Below are positions 1 through 8,486 of a stretch of DNA of 49,645 nt, in pieces; position 1 is the first letter of the stretch; each line of letters starts with the position of its first letter. Both the position numbers and the translations under genes were made by a program. The notes under the pieces were generated by a model. The model saw only the letters and a program-made list of their open reading frames with translations, ran no database searches and was not told the origin of the DNA. Source of the stretch: Candidatus Protochlamydia sp. (GTDB lineage: Bacteria > Chlamydiota > Chlamydiia > Chlamydiales > Parachlamydiaceae); contig JACDAQ010000027.1 in assembly GCA_013695355.1 (NCBI GenBank), positions 1 to 49,645 of the forward strand, in the 5' to 3' direction.

Positions 1-2
1 CG

Positions 3-68
3 CTAGGAAGCCTCAAAAAATTTTCGGAATATTAATAAATATTGCGAAAATTTTTTGAGGCTTCCTAG
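3..68. repeat. Large 66-base hairpin (inverted repeat)
   Basis: Arms 3-26 and 45-68 are perfect 24-base complements. After one mismatch (27/44), a further 6-base pair (28-33 with 38-43) leaves a loop of four bases. The T-rich centre could act as a terminator on either strand for a gene lying left of the window, or the structure could be a small foldback element. No ORF lies inside it. Confidence 0.85.
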
Positions 69-430
69 AGTATTTTAGCACACAAATCATCCGATCGAAG
101 ATTTTGAACAGGTTCTTATTTAAGAAAATTGAAACCGAAAATGAGCGATCAGCACTAATGAATCAGGCCAAAGATGCTATAATCTACTTTAAAAGTAAAT
201 ACATTTCCTTCTCTTTTCTCAATCAAAAATCAAAAATAGAGGTATGACTATTATTTATACATATTCCACTATTGATAATTATACTAACCCTCAAAAATTT
301 AATGCAAATTAATTATTATTTTAAAATATTTCATATTTCTATTTCTATTTGTATTTCAAAAATTTTATTGGAGAAAAATCATATTTTAGGTATGAAAAAG
401 CAAAAAGGATAAGATAATGGTAAATACCGA
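69..430. other. AT-rich gene-free leader upstream of glgX
   Basis: About 360 bases without a convincing gene. It holds one copy of the dispersed AAGAACCTGTTC repeat (93-118, minus orientation) and long A/T runs. A five-codon minicistron (ATG at 417, TGA at 432-434) has an AAGGATAAG Shine-Dalgarno-like stretch just before it and overlaps the glgX start. I see no clear promoter pair. Confidence 0.5.
93..118 (-). repeat. Dispersed repeat A, copy 1
   Basis: Read on the minus strand this is TAAGAACCTGTTC followed by AAAATCTTCGATC. Related copies occur at 6252-6277, 18934-18950, 27832-27857 and 30337-30370, always in intergenic or gene-end positions. Confidence 0.65.
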
Positions 431-2488
431 ATGAAAAAAAAATCAATTCTGCCAACTCAACAAGAAATTTCCATACAAACTTTACCAGGAGTTCCCTTTC
501 CTTTTGGGACATCCGATTATCAGGGCGGGATTAATTTTGCTGTCTATGCAAAAGACGCGGAAAAAATAAGTTTGTGCCTATTTGCAGAAAATAATACAGG
601 CACTCCTTTTAAAGAAATTGAATTGAATCCACAATACAATAAAACAGGGTGGGTATGGCATATATTGGTCCATCAGCTGCCCCCATTTACGGTATATGGT
701 TACCGAATCACCCCCTTAGACCCAAAAAACACTTCTTATTTACTTTTGGACCCTTACTCAAAAGCCATTGACAGTCATATGGGCTGGGGAAGAAGAAATG
801 AAAATAATTCCTACCGGCCGCTTGGAAAAGTCATTGGAGTTCACTCCTTTGATTGGGAAGGCGTAAGACCGCCCCGCCATCAGTTAAAAGACTTGATCCT
901 CTACGAAATGCATGTCAGAGGATTCACTAGGGATGAGTCGAGCGAGGTGCACCACCCCGGAACTTATGCAGGCATCATTGAAAAAATTCCTTATTTAAAA
1001 GATCTTGGGGTCAATGCTTTGGAATTAATGCCTGTATTTGAGTTCAATGAGACAGAGGCCATGAACACTCATCCAAAAACCAACCAAAAGCTCGTTAATT
1101 ATTTTGGCTATTCGACTGTTAATTTTTTTTCACCAATGAACCGCTTCGCGTATGAGCAAAATCAGGATAAGGCCATTACTGAATTCAAGTCGATGGTTAA
1201 AGAATTGCACCGGAATGGGATCGAAGTAATCTTAGATGTAGTCTACAATCATACTTTCGAGGGGAACCATTTGGGCCCTACTTCCTCATTCAAAGGTTTT
1301 GATAAAAAAGCTTATTACATGATCGACGGTCAAGGCTCCTATTTAAATTTTTCAGGATGCGGAAATACATACAATTCCAATCACCCCATTGCGAGCGAAT
1401 TAATCATTGACTCACTGCGATATTGGGCTGCTGAAATGCACGTCGATGGCTTTCGATTTGACCTGGCCTCCATTTTAAGCCGGGCTGAGAATGGGGCCCC
1501 TCTAAGCTATTCCTCTATTGTCGAAGCTATTTCGCATGATCCTATCCTTTCAGAAACAAAACTTATCGCAGAAGCCTGGGATGCAGGGGGCCTTTATCAA
1601 GTAGGCGGGTTTTATCCTGGCATACGTTGGGCTGAGTGGAATGGGCGCTATCGAGATATCGTTCGCCGTTTCATTAAGGGAACTCCCGGGGAAAAAAAAG
1701 CTTTTGCCACAGCATTAAGCGGGTCTCAGGACCTTTATGGATGGCGGGGCTCTCCTTGCTGCAGCGTTAATTTTATTACAGCGCACGATGGGTTCAGCCT
1801 GGCCGACCTTGTCACTTACAATGAAAAGCATAATTTTGATAATGGCGAGGACAATCGGGATGGATTTGATCATAATGATAGTTGGAATTGCGGTTTAGAG
1901 GGTCATTCGAGCAATAAAAAAATTGTTTATTTGCGCGAAAGGCAAATCCGTAATTTTTTACTTGCTTTATTAGTGTCTCAAGGCATTCCGATGATCCTAA
2001 TGGGAGACGAATATGCTCATACTAGGCACGGGAACAATAATACTTGGTGCCAGGATAATGAATTGAATTGGTTTTTATGGGACAGTTTAGAAAAACACCC
2101 AGGTTTTTTCCGATTTTTCCGCTCCCTAATCAAATTTAGAAAAGAGTGCAACTTTTTTGGCCGGGCTAATTTCTTAGGTGAGCAGGATGTCACCTGGCAT
2201 GGCTTAGCTCCGCACAATCCTGAGTGGGATAATGACAATAACTTTATTGCTTTTACTTTGAACATTCCGGAGCATGGGCCAGACATTTATATTGCTTTTA
2301 ATACTTCGCATGTTTCTCACAACATCGTCGTTCCTGCTCCAAGGGATGGAAAAAAATGGATGTGGTTGGTTAATACCCATAATCCACCACCTGAAGACTT
2401 TTTTGACGAATCTTCGAAAAGAATTTTATCAGGGAACACAATCCGCATTCCATCTTACAGTTCCGTCATGCTAAAAGCAGCCGACTAG
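431..2488 (+). CDS. glgX: Glycogen debranching enzyme GlgX (isoamylase-type, GH13)
   Basis: This 685-residue protein should hydrolyse alpha-1,6 branch linkages of glycogen limit dextrins in the cytoplasm. A CBM48-like N-terminal domain (about residues 20-110, FPFGTSDYQGGINFAVYA) precedes the GH13 barrel. The four conserved regions are visible: DVVYNH (269-274), GFRFDLAS with the nucleophile Asp344, LIAEAWD with the acid/base Glu381, and TAHDG with Asp453. The length is close to the usual 650-700 residues. The ATG at 431 has a poor Shine-Dalgarno distance; a better site lies 5' of a five-codon minicistron that overlaps it by 4 bases, so translational coupling is possible. It converges on spoIID-ruvB. 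Glycogen metabolism is a general trait of chlamydiae. The identification is firm. Confidence 0.95.
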   Translation: MKKKSILPTQQEISIQTLPGVPFPFGTSDYQGGINFAVYAKDAEKISLCLFAENNTGTPFKEIELNPQYNKTGWVWHILVHQLPPFTVYGYRITPLDPKNTSYLLLDPYSKAIDSHMGWGRRNENNSYRPLGKVIGVHSFDWEGVRPPRHQLKDLILYEMHVRGFTRDESSEVHHPGTYAGIIEKIPYLKDLGVNALELMPVFEFNETEAMNTHPKTNQKLVNYFGYSTVNFFSPMNRFAYEQNQDKAITEFKSMVKELHRNGIEVILDVVYNHTFEGNHLGPTSSFKGFDKKAYYMIDGQGSYLNFSGCGNTYNSNHPIASELIIDSLRYWAAEMHVDGFRFDLASILSRAENGAPLSYSSIVEAISHDPILSETKLIAEAWDAGGLYQVGGFYPGIRWAEWNGRYRDIVRRFIKGTPGEKKAFATALSGSQDLYGWRGSPCCSVNFITAHDGFSLADLVTYNEKHNFDNGEDNRDGFDHNDSWNCGLEGHSSNKKIVYLRERQIRNFLLALLVSQGIPMILMGDEYAHTRHGNNNTWCQDNELNWFLWDSLEKHPGFFRFFRSLIKFRKECNFFGRANFLGEQDVTWHGLAPHNPEWDNDNNFIAFTLNIPEHGPDIYIAFNTSHVSHNIVVPAPRDGKKWMWLVNTHNPPPEDFFDESSKRILSGNTIRIPSYSSVMLKAAD

Positions 2489-2496
2489 TGCTTAAA

Positions 2497-2534
2497 ACTT
2501 TGTTAACAGAGCGCTAGCGCTCTGTTAACAAAGT
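2497..2534. terminator. 38-base perfect palindrome between convergent genes
   Basis: The half ACTTTGTTAACAGAGCGCT is followed directly by its exact reverse complement, with no spacer. It sits 8 bases after the glgX stop and before the end of the convergent spoIID gene, so a bidirectional terminator is the simplest reading. There is no clear T-run on either side. A second small stem (TAAGC/GCTTA) follows at 2534-2547. Confidence 0.7.
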
Positions 2535-2627
2535 AAGCGTTAGCTTATTTACCACTGAGAACACAGATTGCACCAAAATAGAATTCCTCTCTCTAGCGCT
2601 TTGTGTGCCGGGTAGTGGTTTACCTTA

Positions 2628-3491
2628 TTAATTAGAGTATTCCATCAGCATGATCGTGCTGCCTGGAAAAGCTTTTCCTAAGATCATTGCAGCATGCTCG
2701 CCTGCTTCAGCAAGGGAATTTGCTTCCTCTAAGGAAAGTTTTGAAGTTTCAATTTCTTTTTTAACGACGCCACCTGGTACTTTCCCATCCATTTGTGAAA
2801 GAAATGGAGTCACCATTCCCTCATACACTCCCGTCTTGCTCATAATCATGTAACGAGTCGCCTGGACCGCTTCTTCAATTGCAGAAGGTACGTGGGCCTG
2901 CCCTTCATAGCCAATTTTTTGTGCATCCACGGCCCAAAAAGTATTTTTTGGGTTAATGGCTTGAAAATAAGCATTTGTACGGGCCATAATCGCTAAAGCG
3001 GATAACATTTCAGAATTTAATTTCTTATTAGAATACTCTCCTAGGACCAAGCGGACGTAATCTTCTATAGGGATTTGATTTACAAGACTGATCGTGCCTC
3101 CTATATCATAGATATAAACCGATCCAATATAGTCTTTTCCATCAATGGTTGTCACCGTGGCTGGTTCATCGGGCTTGATTTTAATCTGATACAGGCCAGG
3201 AAAGGCCTCTCCCCATTTAAGTCCATCCCTTAAGGCCTGAACATAACGGCTTTTACCAACAAAGCGGGAACTGATAAATGAATCCGTATAGGGATCGAAT
3301 AAACTGTATTTACCTTTTACCTCCAAATTCACCCCTTCCACATCATTGACCAATAGAATTCGAATCCCTGGCGGAGGAGGACGGTTGCGTCCTTGAATTG
3401 TTTCGATTACATTGCTCCAAATTCCAGCTTGCACCTGCGAGCTAAAAGGGAGAATAGTCAGGATAAGAAGCATCCATCTTACTATCAGCAT
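2628..3491 (-). CDS. SpoIID-domain protein, probable septal peptidoglycan lytic enzyme
   Basis: This 287-residue protein begins with a signal peptide (hydrophobic residues about 4-20, ending SQVQA), so it should be exported. The SpoIID core is at about residues 130-175: NQIPIEDYVRLVLGEYS followed by MLSALAIMARTNAYF, with Glu152 at the position of the catalytic glutamate of SpoIID lytic transglycosylases. Chlamydial SpoIID homologues are known to cleave septal glycan strands, which suits division in an organism with very little peptidoglycan. The ATG lies 3 bases beyond the ruvB stop, and its Shine-Dalgarno AAGGAG is embedded in the last ruvB codons, so the two are translationally coupled. This is the position of CT041 in C. 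trachomatis. Family certain, exact substrate inferred. Confidence 0.85.
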   Translation of the reverse strand: MLIVRWMLLILTILPFSSQVQAGIWSNVIETIQGRNRPPPPGIRILLVNDVEGVNLEVKGKYSLFDPYTDSFISSRFVGKSRYVQALRDGLKWGEAFPGLYQIKIKPDEPATVTTIDGKDYIGSVYIYDIGGTISLVNQIPIEDYVRLVLGEYSNKKLNSEMLSALAIMARTNAYFQAINPKNTFWAVDAQKIGYEGQAHVPSAIEEAVQATRYMIMSKTGVYEGMVTPFLSQMDGKVPGGVVKKEIETSKLSLEEANSLAEAGEHAAMILGKAFPGSTIMLMEYSN

Positions 3492-3494
3492 TTT

Positions 3495-4526
3495 TTATTT
3501 CTCCTTAATTAATGAGGTTGCACTTTCCTCTTTTTGATTCATATGGCGATAACCCAGAGAGGTCACTTCTCGGCCTCTGGAAGTACGTTTTAACAGGCCT
3601 TGCATTATCAGGTAGGGTTCATATACTTCTTCTACTGTCGAGGGCTCTTCTCCAATCGAAGCGGCTATGGCATTGACGCCCACCGGCCCTCCGTTATAGT
3701 GATCGATCATGATCCGCAACATTTTTTTATCCATTTCATCCAATCCTTTCTCGTCGATTGAAAGCATGCCTAAAGCTTGATTCACAACACTGACATCAAT
3801 GTAATTGTTTGCCCGCATTTGAGCGAAATCCCTTACCCAGCGCAGCAAATGATTGGCAATACGGGGAGTTCCTCTGGACCTTTTGGCAATTTCCAAAGCT
3901 GCTGCTTCCTCTAGTCCCACGTTCAGAATAAGGCTGGTCCTAAGCAAAATGCGCTGCAAAATCAAAGGGTCGTAGTATTCCAACCGGCATGTAAAAGCAA
4001 AGCGGGAGCGTAGCGGTTCAGAAAGCAGCCCCAGCCGTGTCGTGGCTGCAGCTAAAGTAAAGCGGTTGAGCTTCACCTGAATACTTCGGGCATTCGGACC
4101 GCTATCAATCATTAAATCCAGGGTGAAGTCCTCCATCGCCTGATATAAATATTCTTCGATTGCTCGGTTCAAGCGGTGTATTTCATCGATAAATAAAACA
4201 TCGCCTGTTTTAAGGCTTGTCAATATCCCCGCGAGGTCCCCGGCTTTCTCAATGACCGGGCCTGATGTCAGGACCAGATTAGTACCCATAGCTTTTGATA
4301 GGATGGTCGCAAGAGTCGTTTTCCCAAGTCCGGGCGGACCGCTGAACAAACAATGTCCAAGAGTCTCCCCTCTTTGTCTCGCGGCCCCGATAAGGACCTC
4401 TAATCTATCACGGATGGAATCCTGGCCGACAAAATCTTCCAGGCATTGCGGGCGCAAAGGAATTTCGAACGCAGGCTCTTGTTTGGACAGGGTGGATTCA
4501 ATATAACTTTTACTATGTTTACTCAT
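3495..4526 (-). CDS. ruvB: Holliday junction branch migration helicase RuvB
   Basis: RuvB is the hexameric AAA+ motor that drives branch migration of Holliday junctions with RuvA. I place the start at the ATG at 4526 (MSKHSKSYIE...), giving 343 residues, the normal RuvB length. The frame stays open 30 codons further upstream, but that stretch is hydrophobic and not RuvB-like. With this start, the Walker A motif GPPGLGKTT is at 63-71, Walker B is LFIDEIHR, the arginine-finger/sensor region is AATTRLGLLSEPLRSRF, and the C-terminal winged helix ends in GREVTSLGYRHMN. It is the first gene of a two-gene operon with spoIID. No ruvA or ruvC is visible in the window. Identification firm; start fairly sure. 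Confidence 0.94.
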   Translation of the reverse strand: MSKHSKSYIESTLSKQEPAFEIPLRPQCLEDFVGQDSIRDRLEVLIGAARQRGETLGHCLFSGPPGLGKTTLATILSKAMGTNLVLTSGPVIEKAGDLAGILTSLKTGDVLFIDEIHRLNRAIEEYLYQAMEDFTLDLMIDSGPNARSIQVKLNRFTLAAATTRLGLLSEPLRSRFAFTCRLEYYDPLILQRILLRTSLILNVGLEEAAALEIAKRSRGTPRIANHLLRWVRDFAQMRANNYIDVSVVNQALGMLSIDEKGLDEMDKKMLRIMIDHYNGGPVGVNAIAASIGEEPSTVEEVYEPYLIMQGLLKRTSRGREVTSLGYRHMNQKEESATSLIKEK

Positions 4527-4877
4527 CAGATGGGGCCTTAAAGGGATCAGGAAAAACAAAGGATACAAAAACGACGGGATTAAAATCATCCATAAAACGT
4601 TTAAGAACCTCTTCAAAATCTTAGAATAATCTCAACTTATTCAGATTTGTGAGATCGTTCCCATGGTACACTCAATTAAAAAATGAAATTTCGATGTAGA
4701 TATAGAGTCGTTACTCTTGAGCCTTCATTCTAGCCTAAAATGTATAGGATTGCCAATTTACTTGATAATCAACATCTTTTCGCTTAAGTTGAAATTTTAG
4801 GGGTGGGGAGGATACTCTCCTATCCACCGGCCCTGCGGAGCCCTATTGATCAGCTCAATAAATTATACGGAAAAAAA

Positions 4878-6254
4878 ATGAAAAATTCCTTTTATGATTG
4901 GGTCTTTAATAATTTAAGTTTTTCTGCTGCGTACGCCATCCTCTTTTTTTTATTCTGCTTAGCTCCCCTCCCCCTTGCCTATTATTCGACTCTTCATTTA
5001 AACTACGAACAATTCCCGGTTCAATTTCAATGGGTCTTATTGCTCACTTTCCTCTATCTTCTCTTCATTTTCGCCATGGGCATGTCTATCACAAAAAAAA
5101 TTGCCGCCCGGTTATTGGAATTGACCGAAGCCACCACTCAATTTAGTGAAGGAAATTTTTCGATAAGGGTTCCTTCAGTTTCATTCCATGATGAAATAGG
5201 CCGGCAGGCGTATGCTTTTAACAAAATGGCTCAAAAACTTCAGGGAACTACTCACCAGCTCCGCGAACTGTTAAACGCCACTTCTGCCTTGGCAAGCGGA
5301 GATTTAACTGCTCGGATAGAACCTCAAAAGGAAAATACAGAGTTTGATCAGGTGGCCAGATCCTTTAACAAATTAGCTGAAATTTTTGAAGCGATCATTA
5401 ATAAGCTTCATCAAATTGGAATCATCCTTACTAATTCAACTAAAGAAATTGACAAAGCTTATAAAGATCAAGAACGGATCATTGTTGAACAAGACAACGC
5501 TACCAAGGCAATCGCTCTAGCCGCCGATCGAATCTCATCCACCGCTAAAGAATTTTTAATTACAATGAATGAAGTCAAACGGGTAGCGGCGCAAACATCA
5601 GGACTTGCCACCAAAGGCCAAGATTCGTTAGGAAATATGGAATCCATTATGAAGGATATGGTAGAGGCTTCTACGAGTATAGCCTCTAAACTGGCCATTT
5701 TGACAGAAAAAGCCGGAAATATCACAAGTGTGATCACGACCATCACCAAAGTGGCTGATCAAACCAATCTTTTATCCCTTAACGCATCGATTGAAGCGGA
5801 AAAGGCCGGAGAATTTGGACGGGGTTTTTCCGTGATAGCCCGTGAGATACGCCGTTTGGCCGATCAAACAGCTGTTTCGAACCTTGACATTGAAAGAATG
5901 GTCGATGAAATTACTACTGCTGTTTCATCCAATGTGATTGGTGTGGTCGACTTTACTCAGAAAATTCGCAGTGGAGTTGAACAAGTTGGAAAAGTTAACG
6001 AACAGTTCACAGCCGTAAATCAACAAGTCCAACATTTTACCAGCCGCTTTGAATTGATTAGCCAGGGAATACACATGCAGTCGACGGGAGCTGAACAAAT
6101 TAATGAGGCAATCTCACTTTTAAGCCATGCATCCCAACAAACAAGCAAATATATTCAACAATTCCAAAAAACAACTCAGGAACTAAATCACGCCGCATAC
6201 GAACTACGACAAATTAACCCCTTTGCGCGTCAGGCTCCCTCTGAAATTACCTAA
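4878..6254 (+). CDS. WspA-like methyl-accepting chemotaxis protein homologue
   Basis: From the ATG at 4878 the product is 459 residues; an in-frame GTG at 4803 would add 25 residues. Two membrane segments (about 14-34 and 48-70) enclose only about 15 extracytoplasmic residues, so there is no ligand-binding domain. A HAMP region follows (LLELTEATTQFSEGNFSIRV), then an MCP signalling domain whose hairpin tip (about 295-330) reads ADQTNLLSLNASIEAEKAGE then FGRGFSVIAREIRRLADQT. The IEAEKAGE and RRLADQTAV wording is that of WspA-type surface-sensing receptors. No CheA, CheW, CheR or flagellar gene is present in this window. The stop codon lies inside a dispersed repeat. Family certain; the signal and partner are unknown. 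Confidence 0.88.
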   Translation: MKNSFYDWVFNNLSFSAAYAILFFLFCLAPLPLAYYSTLHLNYEQFPVQFQWVLLLTFLYLLFIFAMGMSITKKIAARLLELTEATTQFSEGNFSIRVPSVSFHDEIGRQAYAFNKMAQKLQGTTHQLRELLNATSALASGDLTARIEPQKENTEFDQVARSFNKLAEIFEAIINKLHQIGIILTNSTKEIDKAYKDQERIIVEQDNATKAIALAADRISSTAKEFLITMNEVKRVAAQTSGLATKGQDSLGNMESIMKDMVEASTSIASKLAILTEKAGNITSVITTITKVADQTNLLSLNASIEAEKAGEFGRGFSVIAREIRRLADQTAVSNLDIERMVDEITTAVSSNVIGVVDFTQKIRSGVEQVGKVNEQFTAVNQQVQHFTSRFELISQGIHMQSTGAEQINEAISLLSHASQQTSKYIQQFQKTTQELNHAAYELRQINPFARQAPSEIT

Positions 6255-6277
6255 GAACCTGTTTAGGAATTCGATCT
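6252..6277 (+). repeat. Dispersed repeat A, copy 2
   Basis: TAAGAACCTGTT then TAGGAATTCGATC. The first three bases are the stop codon of the WspA-like gene, so the end of that reading frame is supplied by the repeat. Confidence 0.6.
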
Positions 6278-6336
6278 AATGTGTTCAAAAGCACCTCTAT
6301 TAATATTATCTTATTTTTTAATTAACATTAATTTCA

Positions 6337-6365
6337 TTTACTTTATTACAATACGTTGATATAAT
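6337..6365 (+). promoter_or_regulatory. Candidate promoter of the T3S chaperone/translocator operon
   Basis: A TTTACT -35-like hexamer (6337-6342) is separated by 17 bases from a perfect TATAAT (6360-6365), 58 bases before the first gene of the operon. The match resembles the housekeeping sigma-66/70 consensus. It is a pattern match only in AT-rich DNA. Confidence 0.45.
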
Positions 6366-6423
6366 TGAAAATGATTTATAACCTTTAGGTCATCTTAAAT
6401 GACTAATTTTTAGGAGGTTTTTC

Positions 6424-6963
6424 ATGGTCCATTTTATTGAAGAAGAGCTAGCCGTCCGTCTGCCCATCCACGCTATCTTATCTACGCCAGTCACGCTTGA
6501 TGCAGCTAAATATTACGCCCAGCAAGGCCTGGCAGTGAAAGGTAAAATCGATGTTTTAGCGGCAGAAGTGAAGCAACGCCAGCAGAAAATCAATTTTGCT
6601 TATGGAATCATACAGGATATCAATAACATTATAGCCGAGGACGGCAGTTTGGATCTTTCCAATCATCCTGAGCTTCGGGAAAGAATGATCGTGGCCAAAA
6701 CAATGGGCATCAATATTCCTATGCACACAAACTCTACAGAAGAGAATCCAATTTGCAAGAACAATTTCAGCAATGATGAAAGAGAGCGTCTTCTGCAAAA
6801 TGTCAATTTAAGCACCAGTTCATGGGAAATGGACAACAAGCAAAGCACCCAAAAAATGCAAATTTATTTAGACGAGTCAAACCGTTATCTAACAATGGTC
6901 ATGCAGGCCATGAAATATGAAGATAAGCCAAAAAGAGCTTCTATTCAAGGAATGGGTAAATAG
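6424..6963 (+). CDS. Small T3S-operon protein, unknown function (position resembles CT577)
   Basis: This 179-residue soluble protein starts at an ATG preceded by TAGGAGG (6412-6418). It has no signal peptide, no membrane segment and no motif I recognise; the middle (about residues 40-60, 85-95 and 115-160) looks helical and charged. It opens the operon and is followed after 13 bases by the SycD-like chaperone and two hydrophobic translocator-like genes. In Chlamydia a small uncharacterised gene (CT577) sits with scc2, copB and copD, so a T3S accessory, chaperone or substrate role is likely. I base this on context, not on sequence similarity that I can see. Confidence 0.6.
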   Translation: MVHFIEEELAVRLPIHAILSTPVTLDAAKYYAQQGLAVKGKIDVLAAEVKQRQQKINFAYGIIQDINNIIAEDGSLDLSNHPELRERMIVAKTMGINIPMHTNSTEENPICKNNFSNDERERLLQNVNLSTSSWEMDNKQSTQKMQIYLDESNRYLTMVMQAMKYEDKPKRASIQGMGK

Positions 6964-6976
6964 GGAGCCAGGTAAC

Positions 6977-7459
6977 ATGACACACTCTGAAACTTTTAGC
7001 AAATTTGAAGGCGCCCTAGTTCAATGGAGGGATCAATTCATTGAACAAGGCAGCCCTATTTCTGCAGATGGGATGGCGGAAAAAACCAAAGAATTTTATT
7101 ATATTGCTTATCACTTGTACCGTGATCAGCAGTATGAAGAAGCAGAAAATTTTTTTCGGATGCTGTTGATGGCCAAACCGACTGACCCAAGGTACTGGAA
7201 AGGGCTTGGAGCTTGTCTGCAAATGAGGCAAAATTACGAGGAAGCTCTGAATTGCTACATTTGCACGCAGAATTTGCATTGGGACCAGCCCGATCCTTAT
7301 TTGTACATTTACGCAGCAGACTGCTATTTTGCTTTAAACCAAATTAAGGAAGGTTTAAAAGCTTTAGAAGCCGCGCGTTTAAGCGCTGAAGAAAAAGAAG
7401 ATGCCCGTATACTTAAGCATGTCGCAGTAATGCGAGAAATGTGGGCTCAATCATCATAA
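6977..7459 (+). CDS. LcrH/SycD-type class II T3S chaperone (TPR)
   Basis: The product is 160 residues from the ATG at 6977, which has a GGAG/CCAGG Shine-Dalgarno region 8-12 bases upstream; the frame is open 20 codons further back but overlaps the previous gene. It has the layout of SycD/IpgC/PcrH: three tandem TPRs (about residues 30-135), with YYIAYHLYRDQQYEEAENFF, then YWKGLGACLQMRQNYEEAL, then YLYIYAADCYFALNQIKEGL. Members of this family hold the two hydrophobic translocator proteins in the cytoplasm before secretion. The two genes directly downstream encode such proteins, which fits exactly. The Chlamydia equivalent is Scc2/LcrH_1. Confidence 0.9.
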   Translation: MTHSETFSKFEGALVQWRDQFIEQGSPISADGMAEKTKEFYYIAYHLYRDQQYEEAENFFRMLLMAKPTDPRYWKGLGACLQMRQNYEEALNCYICTQNLHWDQPDPYLYIYAADCYFALNQIKEGLKALEAARLSAEEKEDARILKHVAVMREMWAQSS

Positions 7460-7477
7460 TATTTAATAGGATATAAT

Positions 7478-8476
7478 ATGCCGCTTAAAACAGACCAGAA
7501 TACTTTTAGGACTCAAAGCAGTCAAAAAAGTAATCACATAAACCTTGATGTTCCACATGAAGGACCTGTCCAAGGTAAGGCCATTCATGAACTATTTAAT
7601 AAAGATACTTTGAACTGTGCTGCAAGCGTACAGGTACCGCAAAAGCCATCTTTCTTTGCAAAAATTGCGCCCTGGCTCTATACCCCCCAGGTATCTGGTC
7701 AACCTACTACCGCTATATCCAAAACAGTATCCGATTTAGCCATCCAAAAAGCAGAACCCATCCAGACAACCCCCGAGCTCGACAGACCCGAATTACCCCC
7801 AAATGCCAGTTTGGAAGGTGTTGTGCCTAAAATGACCCCTCAACTTCTCCTTAAAGCAGGCAAAAAGGATGAGATCAGTGAAAAAGAGATTGTCCTAGCT
7901 TTATCGGAAATGAGCAGTAAGACAATTGATGAAGTGATCGCCATTGTGCTTAAAGCGGAAATGGAGCTGGCACGGGATGGAGCTGAAATAGCGGAAGATT
8001 CTTATAGCAGGCTTAGCAAAGTCCGTAAGCTTCAGGAAAAAACTTTAGATGAAATTAGGGATGCACTGCAAAAAGACTCCAACCTCTTAGGTAAACTCAA
8101 TACGGCAAATAAAATTGCCCTTGCAGCCTCATTTATAGCAGCTGCGGCAGGCCTCATCGTAGCATTTTCAATTTGCCCTGCTTTTGCACTGCCTGCATTG
8201 CCCGCAATTGCCATGGTTGCCGAAATTGGAATTCCGGCAACCGCTTTAGCGGCCGGTATGACAACTGCCGGAAAAGGTTACGCAAATTATCGCGGCAAGC
8301 AGGATAAAGCTAAATTAGAATCTCATAGGCACGAAATGACAAAAAGCAGCGAATCAGCTGACAATTACCGAGAACAGCTGGTTACGCATGGAGAATCTGA
8401 GTCCCACTATAAGGAAGCCTATGTGAGATTCTTGAGAGCGCTTGAAAAAATTAAAAATAAAGTCTTACAACAATAA
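7478..8476 (+). CDS. CopB/YopB-like T3S translocator protein
   Basis: This 332-residue protein has no signal peptide. It has a Pro-rich N-terminal third, a charged helical stretch (about 120-200), then a long hydrophobic hairpin at about 207-265 (IALAASFIAAAAGLIVAF and a second Ala/Pro/Gly-rich segment), and a charged helical tail. One or two membrane helices flanked by amphipathic coils is the architecture of YopB/CopB pore proteins. It follows the SycD-like chaperone by 18 bases with an AGGA Shine-Dalgarno. It is clearly shorter than C. trachomatis CopB (about 490 residues as I recall). The assignment rests on topology and operon position; a T3S effector is the alternative. Confidence 0.68.
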   Translation: MPLKTDQNTFRTQSSQKSNHINLDVPHEGPVQGKAIHELFNKDTLNCAASVQVPQKPSFFAKIAPWLYTPQVSGQPTTAISKTVSDLAIQKAEPIQTTPELDRPELPPNASLEGVVPKMTPQLLLKAGKKDEISEKEIVLALSEMSSKTIDEVIAIVLKAEMELARDGAEIAEDSYSRLSKVRKLQEKTLDEIRDALQKDSNLLGKLNTANKIALAASFIAAAAGLIVAFSICPAFALPALPAIAMVAEIGIPATALAAGMTTAGKGYANYRGKQDKAKLESHRHEMTKSSESADNYREQLVTHGESESHYKEAYVRFLRALEKIKNKVLQQ

Positions 8477-8486
8477 AGAGGACATT

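Noticed and set aside
4527-4616. Upstream extension of ruvB giving a hydrophobic N-terminus
   Set aside because: RuvB is a cytosolic protein of about 340 residues and the region from 4526 matches its known start; the extension has no family support.
4803-4877. GTG start for the WspA-like gene, 25 codons upstream
   Set aside because: The extra residues are not like MCP N-termini; the ATG at 4878 lies just before the first membrane helix. The choice is not certain because the Shine-Dalgarno is weak.
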